Shown: positions 36,408 through 45,696, counted from the stretch's first letter. The stretch: 64,000 nucleotides of DNA from Nocardioides alkalitolerans (GCA_038184435.1 CP116227.1:3439501-3503500), one strand, 5' to 3'. The notes: generated by a model from the sequence alone, not told the origin. A program made the numbers and translations.

Positions 36408-37493
36408 TCACTCCTCGCCGCGGATGAACGCCTCCACGCGACGACGACCCTCGTCGTCCGGCAGCTGCACCGGCGGGGACTTCATCAGGTAGGACGACGC
36501 GGAGATGATCGGGCCACCGATGCCGCGGTCCTTGGCGATCTTCGCGGCGCGGATGGCGTCGATGATGATGCCGGCCGAGTTCGGGGAGTCCCACACCTCG
36601 AGCTTGTACTCCAGGTTGATGGGCGCGTCGCCGAACGCGCGGCCCTCGAGGCGCACGTAGGCCCACTTGCGGTCGTCGAGCCACGCCACGTAGTCCGAGG
36701 GACCGATGTGGACGTTCTTGTCGTGGACCTTGCCCGCCAGGGTGCCGGTGAGGTTCGACGTGACGGCCTGCGTCTTCGAGACCTTCTTGGACTCCAGGCG
36801 CTCGCGCTCGAGCATGTTCTTGAAGTCCATGTTGCCGCCGACGTTGAGCTGGTAGGTGCGGTCCAGCGTGACGCCGCGGTCCTCGAACAGCTTCGCCATC
36901 ACGCGGTGCGTGATGGTGGCGCCGACCTGGCTCTTGATGTCGTCGCCGACGATCGGGACTCCCGCGGCGCGGAACTTCTCGGCCCACTCCGGGTCGGAGG
37001 CGATGAAGACGGGGAGCGCGTTGACGAACGCGACACCGGCGTCGATGGCCGCCTGCGCGTAGAACTTGTCCGCCTCCTCGGAGCCCACCGGGAGGTACGA
37101 CACCATGACGTCGGCCTTCGTGTCCTTGAGCACCTGGACGACGTCGACCGGCTCGGCGTCGGAGACGTCGATGGTCTCGCCGTAGTACTTGCCGATGCCG
37201 TCGAGCGTCGGGCCGCGCTGCACCGTGATGCCGGTCGGCGGCACGTCGCAGATCTTGATGGTGTTGTTCTCGCTGGCCTGCGTCGCCTCGGCCAGGTCGA
37301 AGCCGACCTTCTTGGCGTCGACGTCGAAGGCGGCGACGAACTCGACGTCGGAGACGTGGTAGTCACCGAAGACGACGTGCATGAGCCCCGGGACGGTGCC
37401 TGCGGGATCGGCGTCCTTGTAGTACTCGACGCCCTGGATCAGGGAGGTGGCGCAGTTGCCGACTCCCACGATCGCTACTCGAACCGAACCCAT
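36408..37493 (-). CDS. ino1: Inositol-3-phosphate synthase
   Basis: A 361-residue NAD-dependent enzyme converting glucose 6-phosphate to 1L-myo-inositol 1-phosphate, the first step toward phosphatidylinositol and mycothiol in actinobacteria. The NAD motif is VAIVGVGNCATSLIQG; NVGGNMDFKNM and SYLMKSPPVQLPDDE are family signatures. The ATG at 37493 has GAGGAGAG upstream; a longer open frame to 37655 is not supported. It sits 79 bp downstream of a PadR-family gene on the same strand, a conserved pairing. Confidence 0.95.
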   Translation of the reverse strand: MGSVRVAIVGVGNCATSLIQGVEYYKDADPAGTVPGLMHVVFGDYHVSDVEFVAAFDVDAKKVGFDLAEATQASENNTIKICDVPPTGITVQRGPTLDGIGKYYGETIDVSDAEPVDVVQVLKDTKADVMVSYLPVGSEEADKFYAQAAIDAGVAFVNALPVFIASDPEWAEKFRAAGVPIVGDDIKSQVGATITHRVMAKLFEDRGVTLDRTYQLNVGGNMDFKNMLERERLESKKVSKTQAVTSNLTGTLAGKVHDKNVHIGPSDYVAWLDDRKWAYVRLEGRAFGDAPINLEYKLEVWDSPNSAGIIIDAIRAAKIAKDRGIGGPIISASSYLMKSPPVQLPDDEGRRRVEAFIRGEE

Positions 37494-37572
37494 GGGGCTC
37501 TCCTCACTTGCTCTTCCTGGTTGGACAGGTCTGGATGTGTCGCTGCTGGCGGTGCGTGCTGCGGTGCCCGGC

Positions 37573-38184
37573 TCAGGTGCCCGCTGCCGGGGCGGCGGCG
37601 GGCGGCGTGTCGGGGGGATGACCGTCGCCGGGCGCCCGGTCGGCGGGCCGACCACGCTCGGCGTCGATCAGGTCCGAGAGCCACCGGACCTCACGCTCGA
37701 CGGACTCGACGCCGTGGCGCTGCAGCTCCGCGGCGTACTGGTCCACCTCCTGCTGGGTGCGCCGGAGGTCGGACTGCACACGGTCGAGCCGCTCCTGCAG
37801 TCGCGTGCGCCGCCCCTCGAGGACCCGCAGGCGGATCTCCATGTCGGTGCGGCTGAAGAAGGCGAAGCGGATGTCGAAGGTGTCGTCCTCCCAGGCGGCA
37901 GGACCCACCTCCGACATGAGGCGCTTGAACTCCAGCTTGCCGTCCTCGGTCACCTCGTAGACGATGCGCGGTCGCCGCGTCACGGGGGTGGTGGAGACCG
38001 TGGTCTCCGTGATGAGCCCGGTGCGCAGCATCCGCTTCAGCGCCGGGTAGAGCGAGCCGTAGGACAGCAGCCGCCCCCACCCGAGCATCAGGTTCAGCCG
38101 CTTGCGCAGCTCGTAGCCGTGCATGGGTGCCTCGTGCAGCAGTCCGAGGACTGCTAGCTCGATGGTCTCTCCACGACGTGCCAT
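37573..38184 (-). CDS. PadR family transcriptional regulator
   Basis: A 203-residue regulator with an N-terminal winged helix (ETIELAVLGLLHEAPMHGYELRKRL, then LSYGSLYPALKRMLRTGLI) and a C-terminal dimerisation helix region (RLQERLDRVQSDLRRTQQEVDQYAAELQ). The last 25 residues are Pro/Ala-rich. The ATG at 38184 follows a TACGAT hexamer by 7 nt, so the mRNA is probably leaderless. A palindrome overlapping that -10 element points to autorepression; ino1 downstream may be co-transcribed. Confidence 0.92.
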   Translation of the reverse strand: MARRGETIELAVLGLLHEAPMHGYELRKRLNLMLGWGRLLSYGSLYPALKRMLRTGLITETTVSTTPVTRRPRIVYEVTEDGKLEFKRLMSEVGPAAWEDDTFDIRFAFFSRTDMEIRLRVLEGRRTRLQERLDRVQSDLRRTQQEVDQYAAELQRHGVESVEREVRWLSDLIDAERGRPADRAPGDGHPPDTPPAAAPAAGT

Positions 38185-38190
38185 GCGATC

Positions 38191-38203
38191 TATCGTAGCG
38201 ATA
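38191..38203 (-). promoter_or_regulatory. padR promoter with overlapping palindromic operator
   Basis: TATCG-TAG-CGATA, a 5-bp inverted repeat with a 3-nt centre, overlaps the TACGAT -10 hexamer of the padR gene just 7 nt upstream of its ATG. A palindrome here would let a dimeric repressor block polymerase directly. Confidence 0.55.
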
Positions 38204-38338
38204 TATCCGCAACCGTGAACCACGGGTGAGCGCGCGTCGTCCGTCACGTGTCCGGGACGGTCCCTCAGCGAAGGTGCGTACTCTGTCCGGGTTTGGCCGC
38301 CCCCGCGGTACCCGCACAGCAGGAGGAACCCCCGCCCC

Positions 38339-40627
38339 ATGTCTGGAAAGCGACGCGCCGACGGACCCCCGCCGAAGGGGCGCAAGGCCGCGAAGGGCTC
38401 GAAGGGCTCGAAGGGCCCGAAGCGGGCGCTCTGGAAGCGCCTGCTCCTGTGGTTCACCGTGCTCTTCCTGTCCCTGTCGCTCGTGGCGGTCGGGAGCTTC
38501 ATCGTGCTCTACCAGAGCATCGACATCCCCGATCCCAACTCGGACTTCCAGACGCAGACCACGAAGATCTACTACAGCGGGGGCGACGCGGAGATCGGGT
38601 CGTTCGCCACCCAGAACCGCGAGTCGATCACCTTCGACGAGATGCCGGAGACTGCCCGCGACGCCGTCGTCGCCGCCGAGGACCGCAGCTTCTGGACCAA
38701 CCGGGGCATCGACCCCAAGGGCATCCTGCGCGCGGCCTTCTCCAACGCCTCGGGCGGCTCCACGCAGGGTGCGTCGACGATCACCCAGCAGTACGTGAAG
38801 ATCCTCTACCTGACGCAGGAGCGCACGCTGACGCGCAAGGCGAAGGAGGCGATCCTCTCGCTGAAGATCCAGCGTCAGCTCAGCAAGGAGCAGGTGCTGG
38901 AGGGCTACCTCAACACCATCTACTTCGGTCGCGGCGCCTACGGCCTCCAGGCCGCCGCTCAGGCGTACTTCGGCGTGCCCGCCAAGGACCTCACGCTGTC
39001 GCAGTCGGCCGTGCTCGCGTCGGTCATCAACAACCCGACCCGCTTCGACCCCGCCAACGGTCCCGACGCCGAGCAGCGGCTCCTCGGGCGCTACCAGTAC
39101 GTGCTCGACGGCATGGTCGAGGCGGGCGACGTCTCCGCCTCCGACGCCGACGCGGTGCGCAACGCCCTGCCGGAGTTCCCCGTCATCGAGCAGAACGACA
39201 CGTACGGCGGGCAGAACGGCCACATGCTGACCCTGGTGCGCGAGGAGCTGTCCGACCTCGGGTTCAGCGCCTCCGAGATCGACGGCGGCGGCCTGCGCGT
39301 GGAGACCACCTTCAGCGAGCAGGCGATGCAGGCGGCGGCCGACGGCGTCGCGGAGGAGTTCCCCGAGGGCTTCGCGAACTACTACGAGGACCCCGAGCAG
39401 AACCAGGCGGAGGCGCTGCACGTCGGCGTGGCCATGGTCGAGCCCAACACGGGGGCGCTCAAGGGCTTCTACGGCGGCCAGGACTACCTCGACTCCCAGC
39501 TCAACTGGGCGGCGCAGCTCGTGCAGCCGGGATCGACCTTCAAGGCGTTCGCCGTCGCGGCGGCGCTGACCGACGGCTACTCGCTGCGCGACCGGTTCAA
39601 CGGCAACTCGCCGTACCGGACCGACGACGGCAGCGAGATCGAGAACCAGGGCAACCGCTCCTACGGGCAGGTCAGCCTGGAGACCGCCACCGAGGACTCG
39701 ATCAACACGGCGTTCATCGAGCTCACCGAGGACATGGAGGACGGCCCGCAGCAGATCCTGACCACGGCCAACCGCCTCGGCATCCCGGGCAACGACGGCG
39801 GCGACTTCGGCATCCCGACCGAGTCCCGCGGCCTCGACACCAACCTCGGCGTCTCGCTCGGCTCGGGCGACGTCAGCCCCATCAACATGGCGGCGGCCTA
39901 CGGTGCGATCGCCAACGACGGCGTCTACAACCCCGTCCACGTCGTGCAGCGGGTGACCGACCGCTTCGGCGCCGTCAAGTACGAGCACGAGAAGGCGCCC
40001 GAGCGGGCCATCTCCTCCGACGTCGCCGCCGACACGTCGTACGCGCTGCAGCAGGTCGTGGAGCAGGGCTCCGGCACGCGGGCGGGCGAGATCGGCCGCC
40101 CCGCGGCCGGCAAGACCGGCACCGCGACCAACGACGACGGCGAGGTCTCCTCGTCGTGGTTCGTCGGCTACACCCCGCAGCTCGCCACCGCGGTCACCTA
40201 CGTGCGCGGCACCGGTCGGATGCAGCTGCAGGGCTGGCTGCCGGAGTACTTCGGCGGTCGGTTCCCCGCCCAGACCTGGGCCGAGGTGATGGAGCGCGCG
40301 CTCGAGGGCACCGAGGAGATGGACTTCCCGGACCCGGTGTTCCTCGACGGCGACAGCGGTCGCCCGCAGGCGCCGGAGGGCGGCGGCAGCGGCGGTGGCT
40401 CGGACGACGAGCCGTCGCAGGCGCCGTCGACGACCGCGCCGCCGACCACGACGGCCCCCCCGACGAGCGAGCCGACGGCACCGCCGACCACCGAGGAGCC
40501 GCCGCCGGTCGAGACCGAGGAGCCGGAGCCGACCCAGCCGCCGGAGCCGACCCAGCCGACCGGTCCGCCGACGGGCGAGCCCACCGGGATCCTGCCGGGC
40601 GGCGGCAGCCAGGGCCGCCAGGACTAG
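38339..40627 (+). CDS. Class A penicillin-binding protein (transglycosylase/transpeptidase)
   Basis: The 762-residue enzyme polymerises and cross-links peptidoglycan. A basic cytoplasmic tail with KGSKGSKG repeats precedes one membrane helix (LLLWFTVLFLSLSLVAVGSF). The GT51 domain has Glu114 in EDRSFW and QGASTITQQ; the transpeptidase has the SxxK motif with Ser399 (STFK), an SIN motif and KTG at 592-594. The last 110 residues are a Pro/Thr/Glu-rich tail (TEEPEPTQPPEPTQP) in the wall space. AGGAGG precedes the ATG. It resembles mycobacterial PonA1. Confidence 0.95.
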   Translation: MSGKRRADGPPPKGRKAAKGSKGSKGPKRALWKRLLLWFTVLFLSLSLVAVGSFIVLYQSIDIPDPNSDFQTQTTKIYYSGGDAEIGSFATQNRESITFDEMPETARDAVVAAEDRSFWTNRGIDPKGILRAAFSNASGGSTQGASTITQQYVKILYLTQERTLTRKAKEAILSLKIQRQLSKEQVLEGYLNTIYFGRGAYGLQAAAQAYFGVPAKDLTLSQSAVLASVINNPTRFDPANGPDAEQRLLGRYQYVLDGMVEAGDVSASDADAVRNALPEFPVIEQNDTYGGQNGHMLTLVREELSDLGFSASEIDGGGLRVETTFSEQAMQAAADGVAEEFPEGFANYYEDPEQNQAEALHVGVAMVEPNTGALKGFYGGQDYLDSQLNWAAQLVQPGSTFKAFAVAAALTDGYSLRDRFNGNSPYRTDDGSEIENQGNRSYGQVSLETATEDSINTAFIELTEDMEDGPQQILTTANRLGIPGNDGGDFGIPTESRGLDTNLGVSLGSGDVSPINMAAAYGAIANDGVYNPVHVVQRVTDRFGAVKYEHEKAPERAISSDVAADTSYALQQVVEQGSGTRAGEIGRPAAGKTGTATNDDGEVSSSWFVGYTPQLATAVTYVRGTGRMQLQGWLPEYFGGRFPAQTWAEVMERALEGTEEMDFPDPVFLDGDSGRPQAPEGGGSGGGSDDEPSQAPSTTAPPTTTAPPTSEPTAPPTTEEPPPVETEEPEPTQPPEPTQPTGPPTGEPTGILPGGGSQGRQD

Positions 40628-40630
40628 CCG

Positions 40631-42088
40631 GTGCGCCCCTCACCGCCGTCGCCGACGCTGGAGGACCCGGCGGTCGCGCGGCTGAGCGAGGTGCTCGGCG
40701 GTCCGGGCGGGCTCCACGCCCGAGGCCGCTGGTGGACGCCGCTGCTCGTCGGCTGCCTCCTCGCCGGGCTGCTCGTCGTGCTGGGCGCGGGCCTGCGGGC
40801 CGGCTGCTCGACCGACGGCTGGACGGCCGACTCCCCGGACTTCGCGCCCGGCTGCTTCTCCGCGCTCCCGCACGCGTACGTCGCACAGGGCGGCGCCGAG
40901 GGGGTGTGGCCGTACGGCGAGCGCGTCGGCGACCCGTCGGCGACGCCCCCGGCGGGCGAGGCCCCCGCGCGCTACCGCGTCGAGGGCACGCAGGCGCTGG
41001 CGGGCGCGACGTACCTGCACGCGGCGCTGGCCTCCCTCGTCGCCCCCGCGGCCGACGTGCGCGAGGAACGGGCGGGGCTGCCGGTCGCGGACCTCTACCG
41101 CGACCACGACGTGCGGGCCGAGGCCGCCGCCACGATCCTCTGGGCCGCGGTGCTCGTCGGTCTCGCGGCGATGCTGGTGGCGCTCGTCGTCGCCCGGGTC
41201 CGGCCGCTGCGGGCCTGGGACGGCGTGCTCGTCGCCGCGTCGCCGCTGCTCGCCGTCGCGGCGCTCGTCGACGTGGGGCTCGTCGGTGTGGCTCTCGCGG
41301 TCGGGGCGCTCCTGGCGGTACGGCGCGGGAAGGCCCTTGCCGCCGGACTCATGCTCGGTGCCGCCGTGACCCTCACCTGGGCCGCGTGGCTCGTGCTCGC
41401 CGGCCTCCTCGTCGCCCTGGCGGCCCGGGCCCTCGCCCGGGACGTCGCCGCGCGCACGCCGGGCGCCGACCCCCTCGTCCTCGTCCTGGCCACGGCGCTC
41501 ACCTGGGTCGCCGTGTCGCTGCCGGCCCTCGTCACGGGTGCGGGCGTCTGGCAGGCCGGCTGGCGTGCCGCCCTCGACGAGGCCGCCGGCACCGGGTCCG
41601 TCCGGTGGGTCGGCACGGCCGCCGGCGGGGGCGGGCTCCCGGCGTACCCGCTCGTCGCCCTCGTCGTGCTCGCCCTGTGGATCGCCGCGGTCGCGGTGCT
41701 CGCGTTCCGGGCCCCGCGGCCGCCGCGGCCCGAGCAGGTGATGCTCCTCGTGGTGGCGGTCGGCGCCGTCCTCTTCGCCGCCGGGCCGGCCGACGTGCTC
41801 GTGGTGCTGCCGTTCGCCGTGCTGGCGCGGCCGCGGCTGGAGCCGCTGCTGGCCTGGCAGGCCGTCGAGCTGGCCCACGCCGCCGTGCTCTGGTGGACGA
41901 CCACCGGGGCGCTGGCGTCGGGCAGCTCGACCAACGACGCGCCCCTCGCCGCGCTCACCGTGCTGCGGGTGGTGGCGCTCCTCGCGCTCGCCGGCTGGGT
42001 CGTGCGCGACGTCGCGATGCCCTCACGCGACCCCGTCGGCGGCGAGCGTCAGCTCACCTCGGTGCGGTCGAACGACGTCGCGGTGTAG
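40631..42088 (+). CDS. Polytopic membrane protein downstream of the PBP (GT87/DUF2029-like)
   Basis: A 485-residue integral membrane protein with one helix near residues 37-55, an extracytoplasmic segment containing Cys pairs (GCSTDGW, PGCFSALPHAY) and about ten further Ala/Val/Leu-rich helices. The topology and position after a ponA1-like gene resemble Rv0051, a member of the glycosyltransferase-87-like membrane group, but motifs are weak. Starts at a GTG 3 nt after the PBP stop, so the two are coupled. Its 3' end overlaps the convergent alanine-racemase-like gene by 40 bp. Confidence 0.7.
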   Translation: MRPSPPSPTLEDPAVARLSEVLGGPGGLHARGRWWTPLLVGCLLAGLLVVLGAGLRAGCSTDGWTADSPDFAPGCFSALPHAYVAQGGAEGVWPYGERVGDPSATPPAGEAPARYRVEGTQALAGATYLHAALASLVAPAADVREERAGLPVADLYRDHDVRAEAAATILWAAVLVGLAAMLVALVVARVRPLRAWDGVLVAASPLLAVAALVDVGLVGVALAVGALLAVRRGKALAAGLMLGAAVTLTWAAWLVLAGLLVALAARALARDVAARTPGADPLVLVLATALTWVAVSLPALVTGAGVWQAGWRAALDEAAGTGSVRWVGTAAGGGGLPAYPLVALVVLALWIAAVAVLAFRAPRPPRPEQVMLLVVAVGAVLFAAGPADVLVVLPFAVLARPRLEPLLAWQAVELAHAAVLWWTTTGALASGSSTNDAPLAALTVLRVVALLALAGWVVRDVAMPSRDPVGGERQLTSVRSNDVAV

Positions 42089-43116
42089 CGCACCCGCACG
42101 TCGACCACGTCGCCGACCGCCGGCACGCGGGAGCCGGCCGGGAGGAAGAGCATCGACGCCTGCATGTGGGGCGGCTCCGCGAAGAGCCGCTGCTTGCCGT
42201 CGATGGAGAACGGCGAGCGCACGAAGCCCACGGCGTCGAGGCCGCCCCGCGCCAGCGTCGCGGCGCGGGCCTTGAGGGACAGGTCGCCGGCGGGCGCCTC
42301 GAGGCCGATGCCGTGGGCCGTGCCCCCGGAGACGACGAGGATCGTGCCGGCCTTGGGCGCCGAGCGCCCGCGGTAGCCGAACACGTCGCCCCGCTCCACC
42401 GGGTGCGTGTCGAGCACGGTGGCGGTCACGCGCGTCGCTCCGCGGGCTCCCAGCCACAGGCCCGTGCCGGCGCGCGGGCGGAAGGTGTAGTCGGGGTACG
42501 CCGCGGCGAGCGTTGCGAGCTCCGCGTCGGACAGGTGGCTCACCCAGATGGTCGTGGTGCGCAGGCCCGCCGCGACCACGTCCGTCATCAGCCGCCGCAC
42601 CTCGCCCACGTGCGAGCCCTGCGCGAGCGGGAGGTGGAGCGCCACGCCCTGCAGCTGGGACGCGAGCCCGCCGCGGGCCTCCAGGAGCGCCCCGGCCTCG
42701 CGGAGCTCGCGGGCCGACAGCCCGTGGCGCAGCATCGACGTGGTGCGCTCCAGCACGAACCGGGCGGAGGGGTCGTGGGCGAGCAGCGCCTCCACGTCCT
42801 CGAGGCGGCTGACGGTGTGGATGACGCGGCGGGTCAGGGGGCTGCCCGGTGCGAGCTCGAGCGCGGCGCCGAACGGCCGCCACGGGGTGAGCACGAGCAG
42901 CGACCCGTCGAAGCGGTTGGCGACCTCACCGAGCTCCTCGTGGATGCCGACCGCGATGGTGTCGACGCCCAGCCAGGTGGACTTGCGGGCCAGCCGGCCC
43001 AGGCCGAAGCCGTAGCCGTTGCCCTTCAGCACGGGCACGAGGCCCGGGTGGGCGGCCGCGAAGGACTGCAGGTGGTCACGCCAGACGGGACCGTCGACGT
43101 GCAGGACCAGGCTCAT
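42049..43116 (-). CDS. Alanine racemase-like PLP protein
   Basis: A 355-residue protein with the N-terminal TIM-barrel of alanine racemase folds; the PLP lysine motif reads VLKGNGYGFGLG with Lys31, and a C-terminal beta domain follows. Conserved Alr features are altered: the usual KANAYGHG is KGNGYGFG and the CMDQ segment with its substrate-binding part is not visible. It is probably an amino-acid racemase-like enzyme with a changed substrate. It is directly after the FemAB gene (13 bp gap), so a role in peptidoglycan amino-acid supply is a fair guess. Confidence 0.75.
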   Translation of the reverse strand: MSLVLHVDGPVWRDHLQSFAAAHPGLVPVLKGNGYGFGLGRLARKSTWLGVDTIAVGIHEELGEVANRFDGSLLVLTPWRPFGAALELAPGSPLTRRVIHTVSRLEDVEALLAHDPSARFVLERTTSMLRHGLSARELREAGALLEARGGLASQLQGVALHLPLAQGSHVGEVRRLMTDVVAAGLRTTTIWVSHLSDAELATLAAAYPDYTFRPRAGTGLWLGARGATRVTATVLDTHPVERGDVFGYRGRSAPKAGTILVVSGGTAHGIGLEAPAGDLSLKARAATLARGGLDAVGFVRSPFSIDGKQRLFAEPPHMQASMLFLPAGSRVPAVGDVVDVRVRYTATSFDRTEVS

Positions 43117-43129
43117 CGTCGTACCTCTC

Positions 43130-44299
43130 TCAGCGCCGGCTCATGTAGAGGTCGAACGCCTTGTAGAGCAACCGGTTGACCGGGAGGTCCCACTCGCCGA
43201 CGTGCTCCACCGCCTCGCCGCCCGTGCCGACCTTGAACTGGATGAGACCCACGTGGGAGTCGTCGGCGTCCAGCGTCTCGGTGATGCCGCGCAGGTCGTA
43301 GACGTCGCAGCCCGCCGCCAGCGCGGCCCGCACCATCGCCCACTGCACGGCGTTGGAGCCGCGCACGTCGCGCTTGGCGGTGGAGGAGGCGCCGTAGGAG
43401 TACCAGTAGTGGGCGCCGACGCGGATCGCGATGGTGGCCGCGACCAGGTCGCCCTCGTGGTGGGCGAGGAAGAACGTGAACCGGTCGGGCTCCTCCGCGT
43501 TGAGCGCGTCGCGCATCGTGCGGAAGTAGGCCAGCGGTCGGGGGGTGAAGTGGTCCCGCTCCGCGGTGTGCACGTAGAGCGCGTGGAAGGCCTCGAGCGC
43601 CGCGTCGTCGACCGACGTGGTCACCTCGACGCCCGCCTTGTCGGCCTTCTTGATGTTGCGGCGCCACAGCTGGTTCATGCCCTTGAGCACCTCGGCCTCC
43701 GTGCGCGGCTCGCCCTCGGGCGTGCGCAGCGGGACCTGGAAGTTGAAGGCGGGCTGACCCGCGGCGAAGCCGCCCTCGGCCTCGAGCTTGCGCCAGCCGA
43801 GCTCCTGGAGCTGCGAGACCACGGTGGCGCCGGCGGCCGACCGTTCCGTGGGGGGCAGCTGGCCGAGGCGCCTGACCTCGGGGTCGGCCACGCCCTCCTT
43901 CACCGTCGCGGCGTCCCACCGGGCGACGACGACGGGCGGGCCGATGCGGATGCCGAAGGCGCCCTGGCCCTTCAGGTGGGTCGTCAGCGGACGGAGCCAC
44001 CGCTCGAGGTCGCCGTCGGCGTAGTCGACGACCGGACCCTCGGGCAGGTAGGCCAGGTAGCGCTTCAGCTTGGGCACCTGGCGGTAGAGCACCAGGGCTG
44101 CGCCCACGAGCTCGGAACCCGCGAACCAGCCGACCGACTCGCGGCGCCACTCGGCCTTCACCGCACCCCACGCGGGGGTCTGCAGGAAGCTGGCCGAGCG
44201 GCGGCTGCGGACGAACGCGAGGTGCTCCTCGGGGGTGATCGTGCGCACGGCGAGCGGGCCGCGGGCGGTCACCGGGGCGGAGGGGGTCGTCGTCGTCAC
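43130..44299 (-). CDS. FemAB family peptidoglycan bridge aminoacyltransferase
   Basis: The 389-residue protein has two GNAT-like folds typical of FemX/FemAB: SASFLQTPAWGAVKAEW in the first and LYVHTAERDHFTPRPLAYFRTM plus YDLRGITETLDADDSHVGLIQFKVGTGGEAVEHVGEWD in the second. These enzymes use aminoacyl-tRNA to add bridge residues to lipid II stem peptides. LL-diaminopimelate/glycine peptidoglycan, usual in Nocardioidaceae, would fit a glycyl-adding enzyme (inference). It starts at a GTG 7 nt after TAGCCT, another probable leaderless gene. Confidence 0.92.
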   Translation of the reverse strand: MTTTTPSAPVTARGPLAVRTITPEEHLAFVRSRRSASFLQTPAWGAVKAEWRRESVGWFAGSELVGAALVLYRQVPKLKRYLAYLPEGPVVDYADGDLERWLRPLTTHLKGQGAFGIRIGPPVVVARWDAATVKEGVADPEVRRLGQLPPTERSAAGATVVSQLQELGWRKLEAEGGFAAGQPAFNFQVPLRTPEGEPRTEAEVLKGMNQLWRRNIKKADKAGVEVTTSVDDAALEAFHALYVHTAERDHFTPRPLAYFRTMRDALNAEEPDRFTFFLAHHEGDLVAATIAIRVGAHYWYSYGASSTAKRDVRGSNAVQWAMVRAALAAGCDVYDLRGITETLDADDSHVGLIQFKVGTGGEAVEHVGEWDLPVNRLLYKAFDLYMSRR

Positions 44300-44365
44300 G
44301 GGAGCGAGGCTACCGGTGGGCGGGACGGCGCCGGGACGCTGTCGGGGCTGCCGGTGGGGCGGCCG

Positions 44366-45163
44366 TCAGAGCCGCTCCCGCAGCCAGGCGAAGTCGGCGA
44401 CGTGCTCCTCGGCGCCGCCCGGCGTCTCGCAGATGACCGGGGCTCCGGCGTCGCGGACCACGGCGGCGAGGAGGTCGGGATCGATGCGGCCGGCCCCGAA
44501 GTTGGCGTGGCGGTCGGCGCCCGAGTCGAAGTCGTCGCGGCTGTCGTTGGCGTGGACGAGGTCGATGCGCCCCGTGATGGCCCGGACGTCCTCCACCACC
44601 GACTCCAGCGCGTTGCCGCCGGCGTGGGCGTGGCAGGTGTCGAGGCAGAACCCGACCTGGTCGGCACCCTCGGCGGTGCCGATCGCGTCCCACACGCCCT
44701 TGATGCGGTCGAGGTAGCGCGTCATCGCGTTGTCGCCGCCCGCCGTGTTCTCGATGAGCAGGGGGACCTTGATGTCGGTCGCCTCGACGGCCTTGCGCCA
44801 GTTGTCGAAGCCCTTCGCCGGGTCGTCGGCCTTGTTGACGTGACCGCCGTGGACGATCAGGCCGAGCGCGCCGATCTCCGCCGCCGCGTCCATGTGCTGC
44901 TGCAGCAGCTTGCGGCTCGGGATGCGGATGCGGTTGTTCGTCGTCGCGACGTTGACGATGTAGGGCGCGTGCACGTAGATCCCCACCCCGGCGGCGGCCG
45001 CGGCCTCCCGGAGCGCGGCCGCACCCCCGGCGTACGCCACCTCGGGACCCTTGTAGCCCTGCGGGTCGCCGAGGAACATCTGGATGACGGGGGCCCGCCG
45101 GGCCTGCGCCTCGGCGATCGGATCGGTCTGGTCGACGTGCGCACCGATGACGAGCTCGCTCAT
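44366..45163 (-). CDS. nfo: Deoxyribonuclease IV (AP endonuclease family 2)
   Basis: A 265-residue TIM-barrel metalloendonuclease that incises DNA at abasic sites in base excision repair. Zinc-binding segments are visible: IYVHAPYIVNVATTN, GLIVHGGHVNKADD, LLIENTAGG, GFCLDTCHAHAGG, LVHANDSRDDFDSGADRHANFGAG and VICETPGG. The ATG at 45163 is chosen over the one at 45172 because TACGAT lies 7 nt upstream, typical of a leaderless transcript. Confidence 0.93.
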   Translation of the reverse strand: MSELVIGAHVDQTDPIAEAQARRAPVIQMFLGDPQGYKGPEVAYAGGAAALREAAAAAGVGIYVHAPYIVNVATTNNRIRIPSRKLLQQHMDAAAEIGALGLIVHGGHVNKADDPAKGFDNWRKAVEATDIKVPLLIENTAGGDNAMTRYLDRIKGVWDAIGTAEGADQVGFCLDTCHAHAGGNALESVVEDVRAITGRIDLVHANDSRDDFDSGADRHANFGAGRIDPDLLAAVVRDAGAPVICETPGGAEEHVADFAWLRERL

Positions 45164-45273
45164 GGCGGCCATCGTAGGCAGCGTGACGGACAGTCCTGGT
45201 CGGTCGATCCCCCGCGCGGGCGGGCCTGTGGAGGATTTCTCCGGGGTCGTACGGCGCTGCTAGTCTCACGCGT

Positions 45274-45306
45274 CTGCTCTGCGCCCACCGACGGGTGGCA
45301 GGGCAG
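45274..45306 (+). promoter_or_regulatory. Candidate S6:S18-binding leader hairpin of rpsF
   Basis: About 100 nt before rpsF the RNA could fold a stem CCACC / GGTGG around a CCGACGG loop, with an outer CTGC / GCAG pairing. A CCG-containing hairpin in the rpsF leader is the known site by which the S6:S18 complex represses its operon in many bacteria. The fold here is by eye only. Confidence 0.35.
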
Positions 45307-45402
45307 CACATCACTCGCCGCCCTCCCGGGAGGCGGGTGTCGCAGAGCCCTCCTGCCACGGAGAGACCGTGGTCGCCTAGTCCAGAGGAGGTGGAGACCG
45401 CT

Positions 45403-45696
45403 GTGCGTACCTATGAACTGATGGTCATCCTCGACCCGAGCATCGAGGAGCGCACCGTCGGTGCGTCCCTCGACAAGTACCTGAACGTCGTCCGCAACGA
45501 CGGCGGCACGGTCGAGAACGTCGACGTGTGGGGCAAGCGCCGCCTCGCGTACGAGATCAAGAAGAACGCCGAGGCCATCTACGCCGTCGTGACCCTGCAG
45601 GCCGAGCCTGCCACGGTCAAGGAGCTCGACCGCCAGCTCACGCTGAACGAGTCGATCCTCCGCACGAAGGTCATCCGGCCCGACATCCGCGCCTGA
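45403..45696 (+). CDS. rpsF: 30S ribosomal protein bS6
   Basis: A 97-residue protein with the bS6 pattern VRTYELMVILDPSIEERTV and WGKRRLAYEIKKNAEAIYAV. It binds the 16S rRNA platform together with bS18. The GTG at 45403 gives the standard N-terminus; AGAGGAGG lies 11 nt upstream. It is first of the rpsF-ssb-rpsR-rplI operon. Confidence 0.95.
   Translation: MRTYELMVILDPSIEERTVGASLDKYLNVVRNDGGTVENVDVWGKRRLAYEIKKNAEAIYAVVTLQAEPATVKELDRQLTLNESILRTKVIRPDIRA

Noticed and set aside
38248..43179. A 1643-codon open frame on the plus strand
   Set aside because: It overlaps the PBP, the membrane protein, the racemase-like and FemAB genes in another frame; its translation is Arg/Gly/Ala-rich with no domains, typical of high-GC shadow frames.
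45295..45402. Longer N-terminus for bS6
   Set aside because: The upstream codons add 36 residues not found in the family and overlap the leader hairpin; the GTG at 45403 gives the standard start.
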